DNA of 64,000 bases, from assembly GCA_033961575.1 (NCBI GenBank), contig CM066732.1, positions 67,866,687 to 67,930,686 on the forward strand, in the 5' to 3' direction. The translations under genes and the position numbers were made by a program. Shown one piece after another: positions 34,275 to 45,689 of the stretch; within the stretch, counting starts at the first letter, position 1; each line of letters opens with the position of its first letter. This stretch comes from Aselliscus stoliczkanus. Its lineage: Eukaryota; Chordata; Mammalia; Chiroptera; Hipposideridae. The notes under the pieces were generated by a model. The model saw only the letters and a program-made list of their open reading frames with translations, searched no databases and had not been told where the DNA came from.

Positions 34275-34485
34275 GACTTGGAAACAACCAAAATGCCCGT
34301 CAGTAGATGACTGGATTAAGAAACTGTGGTATATTTATACAATGGAGTATTACTCTGCTATAACGAAGAATGAAATCGTGCCATTTGCAATGATATGGAT
34401 GGACCTAGAGACTATAATGTTGAGTGAAATAAGTCAGTCAGAGAAGGACAAATACCATATGATCTCACTTATATGTGGAATATGA

Positions 34486-34994
34486 AAAACTCTATGAATG
34501 AGCAAAGTAAACAGAAACTGTCTCATAGATATAGAGGAAAAATCAGGGTTGCTAATTTGGAGAGGAATGGGGATGAGGGAGAAGGGGAAGGGATTAGACA
34601 GCAAAAATAGGCAACTACAATATTGCTACTGGGATAGGAAAAACAGTTTGGGGAATATAATTAATAATGTTGTAAATATTCTGTGGAATGTCAGATGATC
34701 ATAGGTCTTGTTAGGGAGACCATTTCATGGATGGAGTAGAGGTTTGATCACTGCACTGTATTACTAAAGTGGAGGTGGTATACCTACTGTAATTGAATAT
34801 ATATAGATAGTCACGGGATGTGGATTATACTGTGGAAGAGAGTCAGAGGAAGAGTAATAGATATATATGATATGGGGGGGAGTGGGGTGGTGTATTGGGG
34901 GTGGGGGGTTGTCACTTTGAGGGGTAAAATGTATAACTATTGCACTGTGTTGTACACCTGAAACTAATTAAAAATAAAATAAAATATTTAAAAA
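34486..34994 (+). other. L1-C 3' UTR and poly(A) tail
   Basis: Contains the G-rich polypurine stretch GGGGGGGAGTGGGGTGG and GGGGGTGGGGGG (about 34874-34908), typical of mammalian L1 3' UTRs and able to form G-quadruplexes. The common end GTTGTACACCTGAAACTAA and an A-rich tail follow. Confidence 0.88.
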
Positions 34995-35962
34995 AAATTC
35001 ATTTATCAGTTCTAAAAGTTTTTTGGTGGAGCCTTTGGTATTCTCTCTATATAGTATCATGTCATCTGCATATAGTCGCAAGTTTACTTCCTCCTTTCCA
35101 ATTTGGATGGCTTTTATTTCATTTTCTTGTCAGATTCCTATGGCTAGAACTTCCAGAACTATGTTGAATAGAAGCGGTGCAAGTGGGGCAGCCTTGTTAT
35201 GTTCCTGATCTTAAGGGGAAAGCTATTAGACTTTCCCCATTGAGTATGTTTGCTGTGGGCTTTTTTCTTATATGGCCTTTATTATGTTGGGACATGATCC
35301 CACTATTCCCACTTTGCTAAGGGTTTTTATCATAAATCGCTGCTGGATTTTTGTAAAATGCTTTTTCTGCATCTATTGATATGATCCTATGATTTTTATT
35401 TTTTATTTTGTTAATGTGATGTATTATGTTAATTGATTTGCAGATATTGAACCAACCTTGCATACCAGGATTGAATCCCACTTGATTGCGGTGTATGATC
35501 TTTTTAATGTGATGCTAAATTCAGTTTACTAGTTGTTTGTTGAGGATTTTTGCATTTATGTTCACTAGGGATATCGGCCTATAGTTTTCTATTTTTTTGT
35601 AATATCTTTGTCTGATTTTGGGATCAGAGTGATAGTGTTTTCATAAAATGTACTGGGGAGGCTTCCCTCCTTCTGTATTTTTTGGAATATTTTGAGGAGA
35701 ATAGGTATTAATTTTTTTTTTTTTGGAATGTTTTGTAAAATTCAGCTGTGAAGCCATCTGGTCTAGGACTCTTGTTTGTTGGAAGCTTGTTGATTACTGA
35801 TTCAATTCCTTTGGTAGTAATCAGTGCGTTCAGAGTTTGTGTTTCTTTTTGGCTCATACTTGGTAGATTCTATGCTTCTAGAAATTCATCCATTTCTTCC
35901 AGATTGTAGAATTTGTTAGCATATAGTTGCTCGTAGTGTTTCCTTAAAATTTTCTGTATTTT

Positions 35963-36063
35963 TTTTTTTTTTTGAGGGCAGTGTCACTGGCCCTCATGTG
36001 GGACCGAACCGGGGCTGCTGGCTTTCCAAGCCAGCTCTTAACCACCACGCCACTCGGCCGGCC
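35963..36063 (-). mobile_element. Short tRNA-headed SINE inside L1-B
   Basis: Minus-strand head GGGCCGGCCGAGTGGCGTGG, B-box-like GGTTCGGTCCC, shared end CAGTGACACTGCCCTC and A-tail. CTGTATTTT is repeated at 35954-35962 and 36064-36072. Confidence 0.88.
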
Positions 36064-37344
36064 CTGTATTTTTATGGTATATGTTGTCACTTCTCCTCTT
36101 TCATTTCTGATTTTATTAATTTGATTCCTCTCTCTCTTTTTCTTCGTGAGTCTGGGTAAGGTTTTGTTGATTTTGTTTATCTTTTTAAAAAACCAGCTCT
36201 TGGTTTCTTTAATTTTTTGGATTGTTTTTTTGTCTCTATTTTGTTTATTTCTGCTCTGGTATTTATTATTTCCTTCTTTATACTCCCATTGGGCTTGTTT
36301 TGCTGTTCTTTTACCAAATCCCTTAGGTGTAAAGAGAGTCTGTTGATTTGGGATTGTTCTTGCTTCTTTAGGTAGGCCTGCACTGCTATGAACTTCCCTC
36401 TTACAACTGCTTTCGCTGCATCCCAGAGATTTTGGGTCGTGGCGTTTTCATTTTTGTTTGTCTGGAGGTATCTTTTGATTTCCTCCTTGATCTCATTTTT
36501 GTGCCACTCGCTATTTAGTAGCATGTTATTCATCCTCCATGTATTAGTGTGCTTTCCAGGTTTCTTCTTATAATTGTTTTCTAGTTTCATAGCACTGTGT
36601 TCAGAGAAGATGCTTGATATGATTTTAATCTTCTTAAATTTGTTGAGACTTGTTTTGTGGCCTAACATGTGGTCTATCTAGGAAAATGTTCGATGTGCAC
36701 TTGAGAAGAATGTATATTCTGTTGCTTTGGGGTGAAATGCTCTAAAAATATCTATTAAATCCAGCTGGTCTAAAGTGTCATTTAAGGCCCACTGTGTCCG
36801 TGTTAATTTTCAGTCTGGAGGATATGTCCATTGGTGACAATTGGGTGTTGAAGTCCCGTACTACTATAGTGTTACTGTTGATCTCTGTCTTTATGTCTGT
36901 CAAAATCTGTTTTATATATTTAGGAGCTCCTATGTTGGGGGCATAGATGTTTACTAGGGTTATGTCCTCTTGTTGAATCGATCGCTTTACTATTATGTAG
37001 TGCCCTTCTTTGTCTTTTATTGTAGTTTTCATTTTAAAGTCTATTTTGTCCAAAATAAGTATTGCTACTCCAGCTTTTTTCTCATTTGCATTTGTGTTAA
37101 ATATTTTATTCCATCCCTTTACTTTCAGTCTGTGTGTGCCTTTTGATCTGAGCTGAGTCTCTTATAGACAGTATATGCATGGTTCCTTTTTCTTATCTAC
37201 TCAGCCACTCTGTATCTTTTGATTGGAGGATTTAGCCCATACACATTTAAAGTGATTGTTGATAGGTGAATATTTATTGCTATTTTGTTATTTGTATTTC
37301 TGATCTTCCTGGGTTAGCTTGTTTCCCCCTTCTTCTGTTTAAAA

Positions 37345-38175
37345 AAAGGCCTTTTTAAGATTTCCTGCAATGCTGGCTTGGTGGTAATGAATTCCTTAAG
37401 CTTATTCTTTTCTGAGAAGCTCTTTATCTCTCCTTCAATTTTAAGTGATAGCCTTGCTGGGTAGAGCAATCTTGGTTGTAGACCTTTATTTTGCATCACT
37501 TTGAATATTTTCTGCCACTCCCTTGTGGCCTGCAGTGTTTCTGTAGACAAGTCAGCTGTTTGTCTTATAGGAGCTCCTTTGTATGTAACCTACTGTCTTT
37601 CTCTTGCTGCTTTTAGGATTCTGTCTTTGTCTTTAAGCTTTGCCATTTTAAGAATGATGTGTCTTGGTGTGGGTCTATTTGGATTCAGCCTGTTTGGAAC
37701 TCTCTGCACTTCCTGGGCTTGTACGTCAATTTCTTTCACCAAGGTAGGGAAGTTTTCAGTCATTATTTCTTCAAACACAGTCTCAATCCCTTTTTTTTTC
37801 TCTTCCTTGTATCCCTGTGATGTGATTATTGTTGTGCTTGATGTTGTCCCCCAGGTCTCTTAAACTATTTTCATTCTTTTTTATTCATTTTTCTTTTTGT
37901 TGTTCCAACTGGGTGATTTCTGCTATTTTGTCTTGTAAATCGCTGATCTGATCCTCTGCTTCATGTAATCTACTGTTGATTCCTTCAAGTGTGTTCTTTA
38001 TTTCAGTTATTGTATTCTTTAGTTCTAACTGGTTGGTTTTTATGATTTCCCTATCCTTTTTTAAGTCCTTACTAAGTTCCTTAAATATTCTTATCATCAG
38101 TGTTCTAAACTCTGTCTCTGAAAGGGAGGGTTTCCTCTGATTTTGTACTTGGGACATGTTTCTTTGTTTCTTCAT
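37345..38175 (-). pseudogene. L1-B ORF1 remnant
   Basis: The start MKKQRNMSQV is at 38175. Coiled-coil (37885-38175), RRM (37590-37778, with PRHIILKMAK) and C-terminal (37314-37550) parts are in different frames, so the gene is broken. It follows the presumed splice acceptor at 38221 by 45 bp. Confidence 0.85.
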
Positions 38176-38220
38176 TCTGGCTGTCGCTCAGTGACTGCTT
38201 TGATATATTAGATAGATCAC

Positions 38221-38738
38221 CTAGAAAAAAAAAAAAAGAAAAAAGAAAGAAGAGGAAAAAAAAAAGGAAAAAGAAGACTAAAAATGTAAAGAAAAGAAAG
38301 AAAAAAAAGGAAAAAAAAAATTTTAAAAGGTGGGGGGGCCTCTCCAACCTCTTTAATCTGCAGACCAGTTGCTCAGCCAATAGAGAGTCTCTTGGCAACT
38401 CAGCACCAGCTATTGGTGGGGAAGGGCTCAACGTGTCATGCTGGGCTTCCCTCTCAGGCTCGCAGAAGTGAGCTTCTGGCAATTAGCAGCTGTGTGCTCT
38501 GGAACCATGCTCACTACCAAAAATCCTCACAGGTTGCTGTGGGTTGTCTGCTGCTGCAGAAAACCCTCTGTGGCCTGTGGAGGTGGGGGCCAGGCACCAG
38601 GGGCTTAGGGTGCCTCTGGCAACACATCTCTAGATGGTCGGGATAGGCACCCAAGGCACCAGGTGATGTGGTCAGTGGACCCCAGCAAATCAGAGCAGCA
38701 CGCACTCCTGCGCTGGCAACCAGCCCACACAAACTCAC
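38221..38738 (-). other. Putative intron in the L1-B 5' UTR (518 bp, GT-AG)
   Basis: On the minus strand the segment starts CTTTCCTG|GTGAGTTTG (donor at 38738) and ends with a roughly 100-base pyrimidine-rich tract (complement of the A-rich 38225-38325) and CTAG|GTGATC (acceptor AG at 38222-38221). The related L1-H is collinear on both sides but goes directly from CTCTCCTG to GTGATC, exactly the predicted splice product. The segment is bounded by GGTGA on both sides, so a duplication-flanked insertion or microhomology deletion is the alternative. No clear branch point can be named. Confidence 0.7.
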
Positions 38739-39698
38739 CAGGAAAGCCCTGACTGGATCACAGAGGTGCACAGCTCAGTGCGCACAGCCGTATACTCCCA
38801 GGAAAACTCTTAGTGTCAGTCTGTCTTAAATTAGCTGCTCGCAGATCAGGCTGAGCAGCCCAATAGCCAATTGCCAGCCTGGCAACTCTGCACTCACAAT
38901 GTGGAGAGCGGGAACCATAGGTAGCTCATGCACTCCTGTGTCTCAATGAATAGCCTGATGGAGCTGGAGCGCACCCGCCCGATGTTTCCCTGGTTATGCA
39001 GCACAAGCAGGGTGGAGGGTGGTGATACAAGGCAGCATGAGCACACACACACACACGCACTCCTGAGCCAATTCCACCAGATCAATGCAGTCCTGGACCT
39101 GGACCTCTGTGGGAGGGCTCGAGCCCCGACAAAATGGCGCCCTCCTATACACTACTCTTATGCAAGCTCCACACCGGAGGAACAGCAGTCCCAAAATCCT
39201 CCAGCTTGTGCCAAAGGTGCTCAGTTCAGCCTGTCCCCACAGACTCCTGGGCCCCGCTCACATAGCTATTCCCTCCACCAGGAACCAGGTGAGTGCTCAC
39301 CAGCGAGTGAGTCCATGTGCTGGCTCCACTGGTTCTCTAGCCACCCTCAGCCTCATCGAGTTGAGCAAAGAGAGTCCTCACTAATTTCTACTGACCACTA
39401 TCATGGAATTCCTCTTCCTGGCAAAGCAACTCTGAGCTGGTGAGTTCGGTGTGGGGCCCGAGTGTCTCTCCCCAAACCGCAGAAGCCTGCCCACAACTGG
39501 GGTATCCCTCACAGGGTTTGCCCTCTCTTGTCTCTGTCCCTCCTACCAGTCTCTTTGTGGTCTCCTCTTTAATTCCTTTGTTTAGCGATTCTGTTCATCT
39601 TGTGTTCAGGGGACTTCCAAGGTATTTGTAATTTTGGTGTGATCCTTGGAAGCAGTTGACAAAGTGTCTGCCTATTCCTCCATCTTACTGGAGGTCCA
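38739..39698 (-). promoter_or_regulatory. L1-B 5' UTR upstream of the putative intron
   Basis: GC-moderate promoter region homologous to 17290-18251 of L1-H (shared GCAGATCAGGC(T/C)GAGCAGCCCAA and CCACCAGGAACCAGG). It starts at the left boundary of the right TSD copy. Confidence 0.75.
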
Positions 39699-41870
39699 AC
39701 ATTCAATATTATTTAAATATTAGCTTCAGATGTACAGTGTAGTGGTTAGACATTTATATAATTTATGCAGTGATTCCCCCTGATTAGTATAGCCCTGGAA
39801 CTATACGTAGATGTTGCAACATTATTGACTATATTCTCTATGCTGTGATTTACATTCCTGTGACTATTTTGTAACCATCAATTTATATTTCTTCATCCTT
39901 TCATCTTTTTCACTCAGCTTCCAAACCTCCCTCCCTTCTGGCAACCATCAGTTTGTTCTCTGTATCTATGAACCTGTTATATTTTGTTTGTTTATTTTGT
40001 TCTTTAGATTCCACATGTAAGTGAGATCATATGTTATTTTTATTTTTTTTTTTTTTTAAAGATTTTATTGGGGAATTAGGGGAGGGGAACAGCATTGGGG
40101 AAATGGGGAAGGGGAACAGACAAGTTGCGATTCTTTTTTTGTTCTTCAGTCTAGTTGTGGAGGACGTTGCTTCACTGGCCCATGTTAGTATTATTGTGTT
40201 CTTCCGGATGAGGCAGATTGGTCACTGGTGTCAGGTTGGCTGTTCACGGCAGCTGTTGGCAGCTCATGCTGGCTGCTGGCTGCTCACTGTAGCCTATGGC
40301 AGCCTACTGCAGCAGAGACTATGGCCAAGGCCGTCGCCAGCAGAGATTGTATGTTATTTGTGTTTTTCTCTCTCTTACTTATTTCACTTAGCATAATATC
40401 TTCCAGATTCATTCATGTTGTCACAAATGGTAAGATATTCTATTTTGTTGCCTGGTAGCATTCCATTGTATATATGTACCATAATTTCTTTATCCAATTG
40501 TCTATTGATGGGCAACTGGGTTGCTTCAATATCTTGGCTATTGGGAATAGTACTGCAATAAACATAAGGGTGCATATGTCCTTTTGAATTAGTGTTTTGG
40601 ATTTCTCTGGATAAATAGCCAGAAGTGGAATTGCTGGGACATAAGGTAGTTCTATGTTTAGGACCTCCAAATTGTTTTCCATAATGGGTTCACCAACATG
40701 CAATCCCACCAACAGTGTATGAGGGTTCCTTTTTCCCTATATCCTTCCCAACACTTGTTTGTTAATTTATTGATGATAATCATCCTGACAAGTGTAAGAT
40801 GATATCTCATTGTGGTTTTAATTTAAATTTCTCTGATGATTAGTGACCTTCAATATCTTTTCATATATCTATTGGCCATCTGTATGTCCAATACAGATGT
40901 CTGTTCAGACCCTCTTCCCATTTTTTAGTTGGATTGTTTGTTTTGTTTTTTTTATTAAATTGTGTGAATCCTTTATAATTTTGGATATTAAGCCCCTACC
41001 ATGTATTATTGGCAAATATCTTCTCCCATTCAGTAGGTTGTCTTTAAGGGTTTCTTTTATTGTTTCCTTTGCTGTGTGAAAATTTTTGGTTTGACATAGT
41101 CCCACTTGCTAATTTTTTCCTTTTTCCCCTTGCCCAAGGAGATAAATCAGAAAAAAATATTACTAAGGACAATGTCAGAGAGTTTCCTGCCTATGTTTTC
41201 TTCTAGGATTTTAATGATTTTGGGTCTTACATTTAAGTCTTTAATCTATTTTGTGTTTATTCTTATATATGGTATAAAAGGTGGCCCAGTATCATTTCTT
41301 TTGCCTGTGTCTGTCCAGTTTTCTCAGTACCATTTATTGATAGACTGTCTTTACCTCACTGTTTTTTCTTGCCTCCTTTGTCATATTAAATGACCATATA
41401 GGTGTGGGTTTATTTCTGGGCTCTGTGTTCTGTTCCATTGATCCATGTGTCTATTTTTCTGGCAAAACCTTTCTATTTTGATTACCATAGTACTGTAGTA
41501 TAGTTTGATATTAGGCAGTGTGATACCTCTAATTTTGTTCTTCTTTCTCAAGATTGCTGTGGCTATTTGGGGTCTTTCCTTGATCCATATAAATTTTAAG
41601 ATTATTTGTTCTAGGTCTGTGAAACATGCTATTGGTATTTTGATAGTGATTGCTTTGAATGTATAGGTTACTTTGGCTAGTATTGACATTTTAACAATGT
41701 TAATTTTTCCTGTCAATGAGTATGGTATATGCTTCCATTTATTTGTATCTTCTTCAATTTCTTTCTTTAGTGTTTTATGGTTTTCCAAATATATGTCATT
41801 TCCCTCTTTGATTAAATTTATTTCTAGGTATTTCTTTCTTTTTTTTTTTTTTATGAGTTTGTTCAGTGGG
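39699..41870 (-). mobile_element. Ancient L1, minus strand (outermost layer of the nest)
   Basis: L1 3' UTR and ORF2 C-terminal to RT-thumb sequence, more diverged than L1-A/B (for example the residues KLWYIYTMEC and [20 protein letters not shown] are still readable on the minus strand). It was the target of L1-B and, at 40040, of a long SINE. The left edge continues at 24462. Confidence 0.85.
40040..40349 (-). mobile_element. Long SINE, 5'-truncated, inside the ancient L1
   Basis: TATGTTATTT is repeated at 40030-40039 and 40350-40359. The tail and part of the CAGC-rich body are present, but the tRNA-like head and the CCAGTGACACTG block are missing. The tail shows the duplicated AATTAGGGGAGGGGAAC/AAATGGGGAAGGGGAAC block. 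Confidence 0.82.
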
Positions 41871-43129
41871 GAATGGTACCATGGAGTCACCAGGGTGGGG
41901 TAAGTATGTGGAGGGAGCAGAGTTCACCAGCCCAATGCAGATTCAGATTTGGCCATGTGGGGGCAGGGCTCAACACAGGAAAGATGGCATCTGCCTGCCA
42001 ACTGCATAGGAAGAGAGTTCTACACAGGAAAAATGGCAACTATCCCTCAAGTCCTTGCCTTGAAGCCACACAACTCAGTCTCTCTCTGTATGTCTCTGAT
42101 GTGAGAGAGTATCTCTTGACTTCTTTCAAACAAGGAGAAATCAGTGCTTTTATACTTTCTTCCTTCTTTTTTCCTTGGTTTTGTCAGTTCTACCCTACTT
42201 TTCTATACTCTGTGTTCAAATTATAAAAGTTGACAACTGGTGGCTAGAGGGCCAAATTTAGATATTCAGAAGTATTAAGTTTGACCCACAAGATGACTCT
42301 TTATATTTAAAGGAAATTGAATTAATAGCTAGTATGTGAAAATACAGAGATACCATATGAATATCCTCTTTTGTTTTTTTTCCCTAGAAAAAAATGGAAG
42401 AGTTGGTATTATTGGGCCCATATTTCTGCATGGTTGTAGCAGAGTAAACCCTTTAGATGAGGCTTCTGCATATTTCTTCCCCGTTGCTTTGATGGATTTA
42501 CTTTATCCTCCTTTCCCTTTAAGCATCTGAGTTTGTCCTTTCATTTATAGTATTTAATTTTATTCTGTAGTTATTATTAAATGAGCTATGCATTATTTGT
42601 AGAATGATTTTGTTCTGTGTTCTGGGATATTTTCTTGTCTTTTTGTTTTAGTATTTCATTTGTTTTATTTTTTGAAAAAAGTTTATTTCATCAATCATTT
42701 TATTTTAACCATGAACAGTTATTTTTTGAGTAGAAGATGTAACGGAGATCATCAAAATTCCTTTGATTTAGAAGGTTCTTTTGTTTCTAAGTTTTCCTCT
42801 AATTCCCTGAATTCTGTTTCCTCTAAAATTGGTTGTTCTCATTGTTGATTTTTGTCTATTTTTATTTTGTATTAATTGGTTGCTTTTTTTGTGCTTTCAA
42901 ATTTGTGAATGTTTGATAGTGACTGGATTGACATCATTGGTTCTTTTTCTCTGCTTGCCAGCTCCTTTTCTGCTTCTTGTGCTCTTTCTCTGCCCCTTCC
43001 TCCTCTGTTGTTTCATAACTACCTAGAGTGCTGCAGGGCTCCAATCTCCACTTTTCATTGCATGTTACCCCAGATGATCTCACACATTTCCATGGCTTTA
43101 AATAAGAGTATGCCAATGTTACTCTTGTT
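41871..43129. other. Unassigned sequence
   Basis: At 41870-42110 a GC-richer patch repeats ACA(C)AGGAAA(G/A)ATGGCA twice (about 41974 and 42024) and may be an old promoter or LTR piece. The remainder is ordinary intron-like DNA. Confidence 0.35.
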
Positions 43130-43650
43130 GGAAAATCTTCCAAGAATTTTGCATTACATTTAGAATAAAGCTAAACTCTTCTCTGACCTAAAGAGCTCAA
43201 CATTATCTGGCTCTTGCCTTTCCTTTGATCTCAGTCATACTTTTCTTCTCCTCATCCAGTACAGTCCAGGCATAGTAGCCTTTTTCCTGTTGGTCAAGCA
43301 TTCCTATCTGATTCCTACTCTAGGAGTCTTGGTAATCTAGTACTTGTTACTTCTGCCTTGCCTGGTTATTTAAGCCTCAGCATTGGTACCAAAACTTTTG
43401 GTGCCTCCTTTTTCAGAATAACTCATCAAAGATGGTTTCCAAGTACCTTGTACTCACATGGTAATTCTCTATGTGACACCTGTTATAATTCTGATAGTTT
43501 CCCTATTTATTTGTAAATGTCTTTATATCTTTCGCACCTGAGTGAAAGCTCCACCAGCAGAGACCAGTTCCAAATTGTCCTCTATTGTGTTCATAGACCT
43601 TAGAACAGTTTTTGAATTTGTAGTGGGTATTCCACAAATAATTAGTTCCC
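43130..43650 (+). mobile_element. Ancient L2 LINE 3' region
   Basis: Order of L2 landmarks: TAAAGCTAAACTCTTCTCTGACCT, ATTATCTGGCTCTTGCCTT, ATTCCTATCTGATTCC, GAAAGCTCCACCAGCAGAGACC, CCTTAGAACAGT and a decayed CACAAATAATTAG end. Diverged but collinear. Confidence 0.7.
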
Positions 43651-43977
43651 CCTCCAGTTTTTAGAACTTTTGTATATTTCTTCCCTTTTGTGCCTTATTC
43701 TTATAATTAGATTAGGGCAATAGGAAGAGAAATAAGTCTGTTTGCTCAGGATGCCGTCTTGAACCAGAAGAGTCATTAAGTGATGCTTGCAAAAATTTTT
43801 TTAAGTGATTAAATAAATGGTAATTTTAGAAGAAAAATATTATTTAAAAGGTTGTTGTTGTTGTTGTTTTCCATCACATAATATTTTTTCTGTGAGCTGT
43901 TATTCTGCTTTTTGGTCCCTAAGTAGTATAGAAGATAAATGGCAGTATATTTCACTTTTGATTTTTTTTTTCCATAG
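43651..43977. other. Presumed intron upstream of the candidate exon
   Basis: Includes a (GTT)n run at 43852-43868. It ends with the polypyrimidine tract and acceptor TTTTTTTTTTCCATAG. Confidence 0.45.
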
Positions 43978-44093
43978 GCAAAAGTTTAGTAAAGATAGCT
44001 TTGAAAAGATATGTAAAATGGTTATTTATCTGGATAATAATGAGAAAATTTATTCTCAGATTCCCCGAAGTGATTTTATGAAAACTGTCTTAG
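43978..44093 (+). CDS. Candidate internal coding exon of the same unidentified host gene
   Basis: 116 bp between a strong acceptor (GATTTTTTTTTTTCCATAG|G) and a donor (CTTAG|GTAATT). With the one base carried into the codon split after 133, the frame is fully open for 38 codons and ends with one base left (phase 1). The peptide (for example FSKDSFEKICKMVIYLDNNE, then IYSQIPRSDF) is of ordinary soluble-protein composition and not from any repeat I recognise. Its first base completes the AG left by exon 1 to an Arg codon. I cannot name the protein. Outside the exon, stops occur on both sides. Confidence 0.55.
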
Positions 44094-44535
44094 GTAATTA
44101 AATCTACTTTTATTTTTTTCAGATTTCTCTTGGAAAACTTGCCAGTGAAGAATGAAAATCAGCAAAGACAATTTTTTCCAAATTTCCAAATGGGATTTTG
44201 AATTCAATCAATTTGCATAATGTTTCATGTTTTTCCTTCAAATCATTTTGAAAACTCTTATACTTCAAGAGTTTCATTAAGTCAAATGAAGATAATTTTT
44301 TTTTGCATTAATTTGCTGTATGCATAACTGACTTCAATGATGAATACTTGAAGTGCATTATATTAAATAATGATGCTGGCAGTTACTTTTTAAGGTTTTT
44401 AGATTCAGTGAGTATATGTCTTCAATTTCTTCTTTGTGTTTTAAATATAGGCCAAATATGTCCTTTAGTTCTTTAATACACTGAAGGGGCTTCATTCACA
44501 CAGCGTTATGTTCTAAGATTCATCTACATTATTTG
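44094..44535. other. Presumed intron, no feature
   Basis: AT-rich sequence following the candidate donor. Confidence 0.4.
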
Positions 44536-45061
44536 TGTATTAGGGTTTTTTTTCTAATTTTTGATTAATATTCCATTGTATAAATATATAGCAATTTATT
44601 TACTCTTTCTCATATTAATGGATATCTGGACTGTTTCTATTTATGTGTATTATGAATAAAGTTATGAGCATTTTATATGTTTTATTTTGTAAACATATAG
44701 TTTTTTAAAAAATATTTTATTGGGTAAATATCTGGAATTGAAATTGCTGGCTTACAGGGTAGGTGTATGTTCACTTTTGTAAGAAATTGCCAGACCTTTT
44801 TCCAAAGTGCTGAAATCGTTTTACATTCCCACCAACAGTGCATGAAAATTCTGGTTACTTCACATCCTCAGCAATATTTGGTGTTGTCAGTCTTTTTTTG
44901 ATTTTAGCATTCTGTTGTGTGTATAGTAATATCTTATTATAGTTATAGTTTGCATTTATCTAATTATTAATGACGATGAACATCTTTCCATGTGCTCATT
45001 ATCCATTTGTGTATCTTCTGTGAAGTATCTATTTCAATCATTGTCCATATTCAATTTTTTT
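44536..45061 (-). mobile_element. Ancient L1 fragment (ORF2 C-terminal region)
   Basis: Complement-strand landmarks: ATTCCATTGTATAAATATATAG, GAATTGAAATTGCTGGCTTA, TTTTACATTCCCACCAACAG and TTAATGACGATGAACATC. These are the old mammalian L1 equivalents of the better-preserved sequence at 2030-2460. Confidence 0.8.
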
Positions 45062-45689
45062 TCTGGAGTTATTTCAGTCCCCATTTTACTGCCTGACATG
45101 AAATATATTTATCACCTGAATTTAAAAATAAATGTGTTTACTAGTTTCAAGATTGTGAATAGAGGGAAGAATTTTATCGTATCTATGAAACTTCTCATGA
45201 TTTTATTGCCTTTTGGAAAGACACCAGGTCTCACTGATAGTTGCTAAAACTGTTGTAATATCCCCTTGACCACGGGGTAATTTGGATGTAAATGTTCCAC
45301 AACTTTACTTTTGGAGACATGTTTTTAGACCTTCAAAAAGGCTTATCTTAATTAGAAAAATAATTATGTGTTCTTTAAAAAAAAGAAAAAACTGTGTAAT
45401 TAGTAAATGAGCTACTGTTGAATCCAAAAAGGAGGTACTTTTACCAATAAGTTTACTTGTACTAACAATTTATCTCACATCAATGTATTTTGATACCCAC
45501 AACATTTTCTAATAGAATGCCCATAGAAGAATTATGTGGAGTTATTACACATGTCCTATTCTTTAAAGAATCTGCTTACCCTACTTCAAAATATAACATG
45601 AGGAGTTTTCTCCTCCTCCTCCACCTCCTTTTTCTTCTTTTTCTAACAGTGGTAGTAATAATAATAGTAATAATAATAGAAACAATGAG
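45062..45689. other. Intronic DNA, no feature recognised
   Basis: Includes a CCTCCTCCT/TTCTTC low-complexity patch near 45610-45650. Nothing else assignable. Confidence 0.4.

Larger units (their letters stand above)
26718..34994 (+). mobile_element. L1-C: full-length + strand LINE-1 (8.28 kb) inserted in L1-B
   Basis: A perfect 15-bp duplication AAATTCATTTATCAG (26703-26717 and 34995-35009) brackets the element. Order: 3.0-kb 5' UTR with a YY1-like start and CpG-rich tandem units, ORF1 (29735-30610, open), ORF2 (from 30659, frameshifted in several places), a G-rich 3' UTR and an A-rich tail with AATAAAATAAAATA. The unusually long 5' UTR makes it about 2 kb longer than human L1. It is the youngest L1 in the window by nesting order and by the perfect TSD, but cannot be autonomous because of the ORF2 lesions. 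Confidence 0.95.
35010..39698 (-). mobile_element. L1-B, 5' part (ORF2 N-terminal part, ORF1, 5' UTR)
   Basis: Continuation of L1-B beyond the L1-C insertion. On the minus strand, the 5' UTR starts at 39698 (TTGGACCTCCAGTAAGATGGAGG), ORF1 starts at 38175 and the endonuclease region lies at about 37100-36200. All frames are interrupted. The first bases contain a TAAGATGGAGG YY1-like core. A SINE interrupts it at 35963-36063. Confidence 0.9.
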
